Shown piece after piece: positions 16,256 to 23,834 of a stretch of DNA of 28,083 nucleotides. This DNA is from DATKZH01 sp964475955 (GTDB lineage: Bacteria > Planctomycetota > Planctomycetia > Pirellulales > Thermoguttaceae). The position numbers and the translations under genes are program-made. A model generated the notes under the pieces. It was not told the DNA's origin. It saw only the letters and a program-made list of their open reading frames with translations, and did not search any database. Each line of letters opens with the position of its first letter. Position 1 is the first letter of the stretch. The stretch is taken from contig CAYYZY010000102.1 in NCBI GenBank assembly GCA_964475955.1, positions 1 to 28,083 on the forward strand, given 5' to 3'.

Positions 16256-16285
16256 TGGAGAACCGAGGCGGTCGCCGCTTATAAT
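16256..16285 (+). promoter_or_regulatory. Candidate sigma-70-type promoter for the glycoside hydrolase genes
   Basis: A perfect TATAAT (16280-16285) lies 18 bases after TGGAGA (16256-16261, four of six matches to TTGACA), about 50 bases upstream of the ATG at 16336. AT-rich hexamers are rare in this GC-rich stretch, which makes the -10 stand out. Confidence 0.5.
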
Positions 16286-16335
16286 GGCGGGCGAGTGTAC
16301 AAAGAGCATTGTCCAGCGACCGGAGCCTGCATCCC

Positions 16336-18450
16336 ATGAAGCATCTCGACCTCCTTCCGGCGATCTTGTCGGTGCTGTTGATTTTGGGGATCCCCTGCGC
16401 GGAGGCTGCGGAAGCGGCGTCGGCCGAGCGGGAGGCCGTGGCCTGCGCGCCGGGCGACCTGCCGCCGGAGGCCGTGTTCGAGGTGGTCGAGCCGGTCGAC
16501 GATTTCGAGGCGTCGGTCGTCGGCTGGCATGCGGCCGATACCGGCCAGAACGCGCGGTGCCGGCTGGCGCGCGACGCCGGCACGCGTCGCCACGGCGAGG
16601 CCGCCCTGCGAGTCGACTACGAGTTCGTCGGGAAACCGGATTACGAGTACCTCCTGGTCGGCGCGCCGCTGGAGATCCCGGAAGCCGGCCGCGCCTTCGG
16701 CTTCTGGCTGAAACACGACGGCACGCCCTTCGCGGTGCGGCTGCGGATCGTCGACACCAGCGGCGAAACGCACCAACTCGACCTCGTCTCCAGCACTCGG
16801 CCGGGCTGGCAGTTCGTCGCCGGCTCGCTCGACGGGCACGGCACCTCGTGGGGCGGCGACGGCAACCGGCGCCGCGACTACCCCTGCCGCCTGGACGGCA
16901 TCTGCATCGACCGCCCGGCGCGGGGCTTTGTCGGCAAGGGCTCGCTGTGGATCGACGACGTCGCCCTGCTTCGTCCCCGCGAGCTGCCGCGGACGATGAC
17001 CGTCGAAACCACGGACAAGCGCTTCGGCAATCTCTACGCCGTCGGCGACACGGTGGCGCTGCGCGTCAAAGGCGAGGGAGATCGCGTGCGCTGGACGCTC
17101 GCCGATTTCTGGGGCCGGCGCCTGGTCGGTGGCGAGGGACCGTCCACGGGCACGCAGGCGCGGTTCGCGCTTGCGCGGCCCGGCTATTTCGCGTGCCGGC
17201 TCGAGTTGCTTCGTGCGGGCGAGCCGATCGAGGTCCGCAAGTTCTCCTGCGCCGCGCTGCCCGGCGGCGAGGAGGCCGCGCGGTCCGACTTCGTCGGCGT
17301 GTGCAGCCATTACGGCCAGAACAACTACCCGCTTCCCAGCATGGACCTGATGCGTCGCTACGGCATCGACCAGTTCCGCGACGAGATCTCCTGGCGCTCG
17401 TACGAGCGCCAAAAGGGCCGCTACGCCATGCCGGAGCATGCCGCCCGCTACCTGAAGCACGCGGCGGAGCTGGGGATGCGTCCGCTGGTCATCTTCGATT
17501 ACAGCAACCCGCACTACGACGACGGCGGCTTCCCCAATTCGCCGGAGGCGATCGCCGGCTTCGCCGCCTACGCGGTCGACCTGGCCCGCGCGACGCGCGG
17601 CACCGTCGACATGTTCGAGGTGTGGAACGAGTGGATCGGCGGCTGCGGCATGCACGGGCGCCCCGGCGACCACGGCCCCGAGGCGTACGGCCGGCTGCTC
17701 GGCGCGACCTACGCGGCCGTCAAGCAGGCGTTCCCCGATCTCACCGTCGTGGGGATCGGCGGCGAGTACGGGCGCGACTGCGCGGAGAACATCGCCCGGG
17801 CCCTGGGCACGGCGGGCGTCGAGTCGATGGACGCCTGGTCGATCCACCCCTACCGCTATCCCCGCCCGCCCGAGCAATCCGACCTGGCCGGCGAAGTGAA
17901 GCGGATCGCCGCCCGGGTGCGCGAGGCCGGGGCGCGCGAGCCGGCCTGGATTACGGAAATCGGGTGGCCCACGCACCTTACGGCGCGGGGCAGTGACGAG
18001 CGGACCCAGGCCCGGTATTGCGTGCGCACGCTGGCGCTGCTGCAATCGACGGGCGTCGTCGAGAAGGTGTTCTGGTACGACTTCAAGGACGACGGCACGC
18101 GGCGCGACTACAACGAGCACAATTTCGGCCTCATCCGGCACCAGAGCTATCACTGCGCCCCCAAGCCGGGCGTCGTGGCGATGAGCGTGTTCATCCGCAT
18201 GACGGGCGGGGCCGAGTTCCGCGAGCTGCGCCGGCACGGCGCGGCCTACGCGGCCTGGTACCGCCGGGCGGACGGCCGCGACGTGGTGGCCGCGTGGACG
18301 GCCGACGGCGCGCAGCCCGTCACCCTGGCCGGTCGCTTGGAGGAGGCCGTCGACATCATGGGCGCCGCCCTGCCGGAGACCGACGCGATCGAGCTCACCG
18401 AGCACCCCGTCTACCTGGTCGGCCACGGCCTGAAGCTCGACGCGCGGTAA
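16336..18450 (+). CDS. Secreted clan-A glycoside hydrolase (GH39/GH5-like TIM barrel)
   Basis: The 704-residue product starts at the ATG at 16336 and begins with a signal peptide (MKHLDLLPAILSVLLILG, cleavage near Ala-Glu-Ala at 22-27). An N-terminal beta-sandwich of carbohydrate-binding type (about 48-215) and a second beta domain (about 220-310) precede the catalytic barrel (about 318-600). The barrel has the clan-A glutamates: acid/base Glu432 in FEVWNEW and nucleophile Glu541 in ITEIGWPT, with His504 in WSIHPYRYP between them. The first-strand motif GVCSHYGQN and RDEISW also fit. A small C-terminal beta domain (about 620-704) ends the chain. The exact family and substrate cannot be decided; GH39-like or an unclassified clan-A family are the best guesses. 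The fucosidase-like gene follows after 35 bases, so both probably act on the same glycan. Confidence 0.87.
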   Translation: MKHLDLLPAILSVLLILGIPCAEAAEAASAEREAVACAPGDLPPEAVFEVVEPVDDFEASVVGWHAADTGQNARCRLARDAGTRRHGEAALRVDYEFVGKPDYEYLLVGAPLEIPEAGRAFGFWLKHDGTPFAVRLRIVDTSGETHQLDLVSSTRPGWQFVAGSLDGHGTSWGGDGNRRRDYPCRLDGICIDRPARGFVGKGSLWIDDVALLRPRELPRTMTVETTDKRFGNLYAVGDTVALRVKGEGDRVRWTLADFWGRRLVGGEGPSTGTQARFALARPGYFACRLELLRAGEPIEVRKFSCAALPGGEEAARSDFVGVCSHYGQNNYPLPSMDLMRRYGIDQFRDEISWRSYERQKGRYAMPEHAARYLKHAAELGMRPLVIFDYSNPHYDDGGFPNSPEAIAGFAAYAVDLARATRGTVDMFEVWNEWIGGCGMHGRPGDHGPEAYGRLLGATYAAVKQAFPDLTVVGIGGEYGRDCAENIARALGTAGVESMDAWSIHPYRYPRPPEQSDLAGEVKRIAARVREAGAREPAWITEIGWPTHLTARGSDERTQARYCVRTLALLQSTGVVEKVFWYDFKDDGTRRDYNEHNFGLIRHQSYHCAPKPGVVAMSVFIRMTGGAEFRELRRHGAAYAAWYRRADGRDVVAAWTADGAQPVTLAGRLEEAVDIMGAALPETDAIELTEHPVYLVGHGLKLDAR

Positions 18451-18485
18451 ACGGCGAAGAACGTCATGCTACGAGGAGCGTCACG

Positions 18486-19922
18486 ATGCAATCCACCGCG
18501 TTTCGTGTGTGCCTGGGCGTGGGGTTGGCGATCGGGCTGTCGTCCCCAAGTTCAGGTCAGTCGGAGCCGAGGAACCCGAACACCGACTGGTTCGCGAAGG
18601 CCGGTTACGGTGTGTTCGTCCACTATCTCTGCGGACTCCAAAACGACGCGGAGACGATCAACAGCCTCGGCCGGGAGACCTCGTGGGACGAGTGCGTCGC
18701 CGAGTTCGACACCGAGCGGTTCGCCCAAACGATGGAAGAGGTCGGCGCCGGCTACGTGATCTTCACCGTGATGCAGATCACACGCCACATGATCGCTCCC
18801 AACGCCACCTACGATCGGATCAGCGGTTACGAGCCGGGCGAAGCGTGCGCCAGGCGCGACCTGGTCGAGGACCTCTACCAGTCGCTCAGCCGCCGCAACA
18901 TCCCGCTCATGCTGTACTGGACCGGCGACGGCCCCCGGGCCGACCCGCGCGCGTCCCCGGCGTTCGGCTGCGGATCGCCCGTGACGACCGAATTCGTGCG
19001 GCGATGGTCGTCGGTCGTCGAGGAATACGGCAAGCGGTACGGCGACAAGGTGGCCGGCTGGTGGGTCGACGGCTGCTACCCGTTCATCGGCTACGACGAC
19101 GAGAAGCTGGGCATCATGGCCGCGGCGCTCAAGGCCGGCAATCCGAAGCGGATCATCGCGCTGAATCCGGGGGTCGAAGCCCGGGTGAGCGCGTACAGCC
19201 GCCACGAGGACTACACCTGCGGCGAGCAGAACGAGTTCTTCGACATGCCGGCGAGCCGCGCCATCGAGGGTGAGCAGTGGCACATCCTTTCCTACCTCGG
19301 AACCGGCTGGGCCAAGCCGGGGAGCCAGTACACCAAGCGGGAGCTGGCCGAATACGTGTTCGACGTGCACCAGCGCGGCGGCGTGGTGTCGATCGACGTG
19401 CTTCTGTTCCGCGACGGGGCCCTCGATCGCTCGCAGGTCGAGGTGCTCAAGGCCGTGCGCCACGAGCTGGCCACCGGCAAAGTGCGCCCGCCGGTCCCGC
19501 CCGGCAACCACGCCTACCGGAAACAGGCCAAGCTGCTCAGTCTGGACGGCTCCCACGCGCTCCAGGTGAACAGCGGGAAGCAGTTCGCGCGCCTCGGCGT
19601 GGACGGCCGTCGCGCGACCTACGCGTTGGCCGGCGGCGAGTGGCCCTGGACCTACGAGGTCGACCTGATCGACACGATCGATGTACGGCGAATCAAGGTC
19701 ACGTTCGGCCGAGGCTACGCGACGCACGTCGAGCTGCGCCTCTCGATCGACGGGCGCGAGTGGACGACGGTCGCTGCGAAGCAAGACCACGACGGCACGC
19801 CCTACGAAGCGACGTTCGAGGCGACCCCTGCGCGGTACGTGCGCGTCTGCGCCCTCAAGCCCGATGGCCCCGACCAGCCCGGCGCGCAGATGTCGGTCGC
19901 CGAGCTGGAGGTTTGCGAGTAG
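18486..19922 (+). CDS. Secreted GH29-like alpha-L-fucosidase with C-terminal F5/8-type domain
   Basis: The 478-residue product starts at the ATG at 18486, about seven bases after GAGGAG, and has a signal peptide (FRVCLGVGLAIGLSSPSSG). The catalytic domain (about 30-345) follows the GH29 pattern: KAGYGVFVHYLCG near the N-terminus, DTERFAQTMEEVGAGYVIFT, and GWWVDGCYPF with the likely nucleophile Asp195, where GH29 enzymes have a W-x-D motif. A C-terminal beta-sandwich (about 360-477) with IDTIDVRRIKVTF, SIDGREWTTV and ARYVRVCAL is of the discoidin/CBM32 type that binds sugars. GH29 enzymes release terminal alpha-L-fucose; a single gene cannot show whether this member keeps that specificity. It probably shares a transcript with the preceding hydrolase. 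Confidence 0.85.
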   Translation: MQSTAFRVCLGVGLAIGLSSPSSGQSEPRNPNTDWFAKAGYGVFVHYLCGLQNDAETINSLGRETSWDECVAEFDTERFAQTMEEVGAGYVIFTVMQITRHMIAPNATYDRISGYEPGEACARRDLVEDLYQSLSRRNIPLMLYWTGDGPRADPRASPAFGCGSPVTTEFVRRWSSVVEEYGKRYGDKVAGWWVDGCYPFIGYDDEKLGIMAAALKAGNPKRIIALNPGVEARVSAYSRHEDYTCGEQNEFFDMPASRAIEGEQWHILSYLGTGWAKPGSQYTKRELAEYVFDVHQRGGVVSIDVLLFRDGALDRSQVEVLKAVRHELATGKVRPPVPPGNHAYRKQAKLLSLDGSHALQVNSGKQFARLGVDGRRATYALAGGEWPWTYEVDLIDTIDVRRIKVTFGRGYATHVELRLSIDGREWTTVAAKQDHDGTPYEATFEATPARYVRVCALKPDGPDQPGAQMSVAELEVCE

Positions 19923-19948
19923 CACGACGGCGACTTTGCCTCCCTGCT

Positions 19949-19975
19949 GTAGGACGGAATGCCATTCCGTCTTAC
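19949..19975. repeat. REP-like perfect hairpin between convergent genes
   Basis: GTAGGACGGAAT (19949-19960), GCC, and ATTCCGTCTTAC (19964-19975) form a 12-base stem with one G-T wobble and a three-base loop. A decayed relative, GTAGGACGAAATGCCGTGCC, starts at 19994. Lying between the ends of two convergent genes without a T-run, it resembles a repetitive extragenic palindrome that may also protect mRNA ends. Confidence 0.7.
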
Positions 19976-19993
19976 GCACCTGGCATCGCTCCC

Positions 19994-20020
19994 GTAGGAC
20001 GAAATGCCGTGCCCTCCTGC
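19994..20020. repeat. Degenerate second copy of the REP-like hairpin
   Basis: The left arm GTAGGACGAAATGCC matches the first element with one change, but the right arm (GTGCCCTCCTGC) has lost complementarity. This looks like a decayed copy 45 bases from the intact one. Confidence 0.5.
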
Positions 20021-20067
20021 CGCGTCGCAGGCCGCTGGTGGCCGGCTCGTCCGCGTCGGCGTGGGCC

Positions 20068-21006
20068 TTACTGGCTCCCCACGCCCCGGACGCGCATGCG
20101 GAGCGCGTAGAGGCCCTTGCAGGCCGTGATGAACAACGTGCGGCGATCGCGCCCGCCGAAGCAGACGTTGGCCGTCCAGCGCGCGTCGACGGGAATGTGC
20201 TCGATCCTTTTGCCGGAAGGGTCGAACACGGAGACGCCCCGCCCGGTCAGGTAGACGTTCCCGCGGTCGTCGATCGTCATCCCGTCGGAGCCCATCTCGC
20301 AGAAGAGGCGCTTGTCGGCCAGCGTGCCGTCGGGCCGGATATCGTAGGCGTAGGTCTTCTTGGCCCCGAGGTCGGCCATGTAGAGGGTCTTTCCGTCCGG
20401 GGTGCCGATCACGCCGTTGGGGGTCTCCAGATCGTCGGTCACGCGCACCAGCTTCTCGCGGTCGGGCGTGAGGAAGTAGACGCTCTGGCCGGGCTGCTCC
20501 TGGGGGCCGCGGTTCCAGTACTTGCGCTTGTAGAACGGGTCGGTGAAGTAGATGCCGCCGTCGGGGCGGATCCAGAGGTCGTTCGGCGCGTTGAGCAGCT
20601 TGCCCTCGAAGTCCTTGACCACGACGGTGACCTTGCCCTGCGGGTCGATGCGCCACAGCTCGTTCTCCAGGTCGGCACACGCCCAGAGGTTGCCGTCGGC
20701 GTCGAAGCAGAGGCCGTTGGAGCGGCCGCAGGGCTGCATGAACGTGGTGAGCTTGGCGTCGACGCTCCACTGGAGGATGCGGTCGTTCGGCTGGTCGGTG
20801 AAAAACACGTTGCCTTCGGCGTCGCAGGCGGGGCCCTCGGTGAAGTCGAACTCCTCGGCGAGCAACTCGACTTCAGCGCCCGGGGCAATAATGCCGCTCT
20901 CCGCCCCGAGCGCGCGGGGGCCGGCCAGGGCGGTCGCCGCCAGGATGGCCGCGAGGGTCGCGATCCTGGCACCCAGAGGCGAATCGGCAAGCGGTCGGGT
21001 TCTCAT
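20068..21006 (-). CDS. Exported SMP-30/gluconolactonase-like beta-propeller
   Basis: The 312-residue product starts at the ATG at 21006 after GAGGA and has a signal peptide (ARIATLAAILAATALAGPRALGA). The rest is a six-bladed propeller of the SMP-30/gluconolactonase/LRE-like type. The metal-site residues are present: Glu57 in DFTEGPA, Asn142 in NAPNDLW, Asn197 in ETPNGV and Asp241 in GSDGMTID. Such enzymes open sugar lactones or related esters using a divalent metal, and secreted planctomycete members are common beside sulfatase and glycosidase genes. It is convergent with the fucosidase-like gene, with the hairpin at 19949 between them. The physiological substrate is unknown. Confidence 0.9.
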   Translation of the reverse strand: MRTRPLADSPLGARIATLAAILAATALAGPRALGAESGIIAPGAEVELLAEEFDFTEGPACDAEGNVFFTDQPNDRILQWSVDAKLTTFMQPCGRSNGLCFDADGNLWACADLENELWRIDPQGKVTVVVKDFEGKLLNAPNDLWIRPDGGIYFTDPFYKRKYWNRGPQEQPGQSVYFLTPDREKLVRVTDDLETPNGVIGTPDGKTLYMADLGAKKTYAYDIRPDGTLADKRLFCEMGSDGMTIDDRGNVYLTGRGVSVFDPSGKRIEHIPVDARWTANVCFGGRDRRTLFITACKGLYALRMRVRGVGSQ

Positions 21007-21188
21007 GGCATGTTCCTCAAGTAGCGGACTGCCCGGACGAAACAAGTTGGGTGGCACGCCTCCGGGCGATGCGTTGAAGATACCAACTCAGATTGCGGGC
21101 GGACAAGTGGTCGGTGGTGGGAAGCGTGTCCTCGTCGCCTTCACCCCTCTCCTCCCGGGCCAAGGGCCGGGCTTTTCTGCTCATCCGC

Positions 21189-21241
21189 GTCGCGCTAGAA
21201 TTCGGGAGTTGCATCTAGCGCGACGCTAACGATCGTTTTTT
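21189..21241 (+). promoter_or_regulatory. Perfect inverted repeat followed by a T-run upstream of the glycosyltransferase
   Basis: GTCGCGCTAGA (21189-21199) and TCTAGCGCGAC (21214-21224) are perfect 11-base complements around a 14-base spacer. Eleven bases later a run of six T (21236-21241) ends about 21 bases before the ATG at 21263. This could be an operator palindrome or a terminator/attenuator-like leader structure; the gap between stem and T-run argues against a simple terminator. Confidence 0.6.
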
Positions 21242-21262
21242 CCTGCGCCCTGGAACGGAGCC

Positions 21263-22018
21263 ATGTCTGAGCGGACGCTGACGGCGCTGCCGGTCTACAA
21301 CGAGGTATGCCACGTGATGGGGGTCGTCGACGAGGCCCTCCGCTACAGCGAGGACGTGTTGGTCGTCGACGACGGGTCGACCGACGGCACCTCGGCGTTG
21401 TTGCGCACGCGGGACGACGTGCTTCGCGTCACCCACCCCTATAACAGGGGGTACGGGGCCGCCCTGCGCTCCGCCTTCGATTTCGCGGTGCGCCGGGGAT
21501 ACGACACGCTGGTGACCATCGATTGTGACGGGCAACACGAGCCGCAGCGAATCCCGGAGTTCATCGATGCCTGCCGCTCGGCCGACATCGTCTCCGGCAG
21601 CCGCTACCTGAGGCGTTTTCGTGGCGACAGCCGGCCGCCCGCCGATCGCCGCCGGGTGAACCGGCTGATTACCGCGGAGCTGAACCGGGTGCTCGGCCTG
21701 GACCTTACCGACGCCTTCTGCGGGTTCAAGGCCTACCGCGTCGCCGCATTGGCCAAGCTCGAGACCACGGAAACGGGCTACGCCATGCCGCTCGAACTGT
21801 GGGTTCGCGCGGCGGAGCTGGGCTTGCACGTCGTCGAACTGCCGGTACCCTTGATCTATCTCGACGAGACGCGGTCGTTCGGGGGAGCGCTCGACGACGC
21901 CGAGACGCGTCTGGCCGTCTACCGTGCGGTCCTCCAGCGCGCCCGAGCGGCCTCCTCCCCCTTGGCCGTTGGGCAGCCTATCTGCATCGGCCCATCTTGC
22001 GGAGCGAGAACCGCATGA
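21263..22018 (+). CDS. Family 2 glycosyltransferase, polyprenyl-phosphate-sugar synthase type
   Basis: The 251-residue product starts at the ATG at 21263 after GGAG. It has the GT-A fold motifs of GT2: PVYNE (10-14), VVDDGSTDGT (35-44), the metal-binding IDCDGQHEP (86-94), and DAFCGFKAYR further on, a block typical of dolichol- or polyprenyl-phosphate mannosyltransferases. No membrane helices are evident, so it would be a soluble or peripheral enzyme that moves a sugar from a nucleotide donor to a lipid phosphate or another acceptor. Its TGA overlaps the ATG of the next gene (22015-22018), indicating translational coupling to the BshC-like protein. The last 25 residues are low-complexity and overlap no conserved motif. 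Confidence 0.88.
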   Translation: MSERTLTALPVYNEVCHVMGVVDEALRYSEDVLVVDDGSTDGTSALLRTRDDVLRVTHPYNRGYGAALRSAFDFAVRRGYDTLVTIDCDGQHEPQRIPEFIDACRSADIVSGSRYLRRFRGDSRPPADRRRVNRLITAELNRVLGLDLTDAFCGFKAYRVAALAKLETTETGYAMPLELWVRAAELGLHVVELPVPLIYLDETRSFGGALDDAETRLAVYRAVLQRARAASSPLAVGQPICIGPSCGARTA

Positions 22019-23670
22019 CGAGGGGGGCGAGTCATCTCGACCGTCGCCGGCTCCGCGCGCCCGAGGAGGATCGGGCCGTCTTTGTTGCCCCCCCGTTCCG
22101 GGAGGTGGCGGAGGTCCTCGATGCCAATTTGCTGCGCCGGCGCGAGACCTGCTACGATTTGCAGGGGCGGTGCCTCTCGGAAGTGTCCCGGGAGTCGCGA
22201 GCGGAATTGCTCCAAGGCGCCCGGCGGTGGACCGCGCGCTACCGCGATGTCCCTCCGGCTGCCGACGACGCGTCCCGGCCGATTCTCCTGGCCGGCCATC
22301 AACCGCAGTTGTTTCATCCCGGGGTGTGGTTCAAGAACTTCGCTTTGGGGGCCCTGGCGCAACGACACGGCGCCGTGGCCGTCAATCTGATCATCGACAG
22401 CGACACGCTGAAGAGGCCCCAGGTGCGCGTGCCGGGCGGATCGGTCGAGGCCCCGCAGGTGGCGCAGATCCCGCTCGACCGGCCGGGCCCGGTCGTCCCC
22501 TACGAAGAGCGGACGATCCTCGACGAGGCCGTGTTTCGCCGATTCGGCCGCCGCGCGGCGGAACAAATCGCCCCCCTGGTCGACGATCCGCTGGTTCGCG
22601 ACTACTGGCCGATGGTCGTAGACCGTATGCACCAGACGGGGAACCTGGGGGCGTGCCTGGCCGAGTCGCGCCACCGGCTCGAAGGCCGCTGGGGGGTGCA
22701 GACCCTAGAAATACCCCAAAGCCGGGTCTGCGCGTCGCGGCCGCACGGCTGGTTCGTGGCCCACCTGATCGCGCAACTCCCGCGGTTCCGGCAGGTTTAC
22801 AACGAGGCGGTGGAGGAGTATCGCCGGGCGCACAAGATCCGCAGCGCGGCGCACCCGGTCCCGAACCTGGCCGAGGAAGGGCCGTGGATCGAGGCCCCGT
22901 TCTGGATCTGGTCCGGCGCCGACCCGCGGCGAAGACGCCTGTTCGCCGGGCGCCGCGCGCGAGAAATCGTGCTCACCGACCGGCGCGGCCTGGAGATCGC
23001 GCTACCCCTTACGCCCGAAGGCGACGCGAGCCGGGCCGTCGAGCGGTTGGCCGAACTGCCGGGCGAGGGGATTCGGATTCGATGCCGGGCCCTGGCCACG
23101 ACGTTGTTCGCCCGCTTGGTGCTCGGCGACCTGTTTCTGCACGGCATCGGCGGCGCGAAATACGACCGGGTGACCGATGCCGTGATGGAGCGGTTTTTTG
23201 GGATTGAGCCGCCCCGGTTCCTGGTCCTTTCGGCCACGCTGCACCTTCCCGTGGAGCATGCGCGCGCGTCGCCCGACCAACTCCGCACGATCGACCGCCG
23301 TCTGCGCGACTTGACATACCATCCCGAATGGTCTATCACCGGCTCAACGGAGGGAGCCGACGGACGCGGGGAGGAAGTCGGGCGGCTTCTCGAGGCGAAA
23401 AGGCGTTGGATCGACGCCGAGTCGACGCCCGAAAACGCGCGGAGGCGCTATGTCGAGATACGCCGCATCAACCAATCGCTTCAACCGCACGTGGCGCCGT
23501 TGCGACGTGAGCTCGGCTCGGAACGTCGCCGGGTCGAGCGGGCGCTGGCGGCCGAAGCGATCCTCTCGCGGCGCGATTACGCTTTCTGCTTGTTTCCGCA
23601 GGAAACTCTGCGGGAATTCTTCTGCGCACGGCTTCCCAAAAGCGGGCAAATCGGTTTTGATGAGTCGTAG
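22015..23670 (+). CDS. BshC-like protein of unknown function
   Basis: The start is the ATG at 22015 that overlaps the glycosyltransferase stop; this gives 551 residues, close to the usual length of BshC (about 540), the proposed cysteine-adding enzyme of bacillithiol synthesis. Visible parallels are GHQPQLFHPGVWFKNFALG (94-112), where BshC has a G-Q-Q-P-x-L-F segment followed by helix, and DLFLHGIGGAKYDRVTDAV with FGIEPPRFLVLSATLHLP, which resembles the BshC segment with a GG-x-x-E-x-x-Y motif and a fgi-x-x-P strand. The C-terminal 120 residues are a long charged helix with coiled-coil character. The expected Glu of that motif is replaced (GGAKYD), so activity may differ. The assignment is by eye and tentative; otherwise this is an uncharacterised conserved protein. 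Confidence 0.7.
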   Translation: MTRGASHLDRRRLRAPEEDRAVFVAPPFREVAEVLDANLLRRRETCYDLQGRCLSEVSRESRAELLQGARRWTARYRDVPPAADDASRPILLAGHQPQLFHPGVWFKNFALGALAQRHGAVAVNLIIDSDTLKRPQVRVPGGSVEAPQVAQIPLDRPGPVVPYEERTILDEAVFRRFGRRAAEQIAPLVDDPLVRDYWPMVVDRMHQTGNLGACLAESRHRLEGRWGVQTLEIPQSRVCASRPHGWFVAHLIAQLPRFRQVYNEAVEEYRRAHKIRSAAHPVPNLAEEGPWIEAPFWIWSGADPRRRRLFAGRRAREIVLTDRRGLEIALPLTPEGDASRAVERLAELPGEGIRIRCRALATTLFARLVLGDLFLHGIGGAKYDRVTDAVMERFFGIEPPRFLVLSATLHLPVEHARASPDQLRTIDRRLRDLTYHPEWSITGSTEGADGRGEEVGRLLEAKRRWIDAESTPENARRRYVEIRRINQSLQPHVAPLRRELGSERRRVERALAAEAILSRRDYAFCLFPQETLREFFCARLPKSGQIGFDES

Positions 23671-23731
23671 CTAGGTCGTGGAGACGGCACCGGCAGGACG
23701 GTCGGTGCGCCGGATCACGCGCTCTCACGGT

Positions 23732-23749
23732 GCCGGCGCAGTCGCCGGC
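23732..23749. repeat. Short perfect GC hairpin in the intergenic spacer
   Basis: GCCGGCG (23732-23738), CAGT, CGCCGGC (23743-23749) form a seven-base perfect stem between the BshC-like gene and the acetyltransferase gene. No T-run follows, so a terminator role is uncertain. Confidence 0.4.
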
Positions 23750-23834
23750 GTTGGGGGAATCTTCTCTGAAGGACGGCTTGCAGACCAGGGAGGCGTGATG
23801 GATCGATCATGGGTCGACGCAAGGATTGGGGTCG

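Noticed and set aside
16279..18426. Minus-strand open frame of 715 codons over the glycoside hydrolase
   Set aside because: The plus strand encodes a signal peptide, carbohydrate-binding-type domains and both catalytic glutamates; the minus frame has no motifs and the biased composition of an antisense shadow.
18552..19979. Minus-strand open frame of 475 codons over the fucosidase-like gene
   Set aside because: Antisense shadow; the plus-strand product has a coherent signal peptide, catalytic and binding domains.
21154..21171. CCCGG/CCGGG stem followed by CTTTT as a terminator
   Set aside because: The stem is only five bases, and no plus-strand gene ends upstream of it; the neighbouring gene runs the other way.
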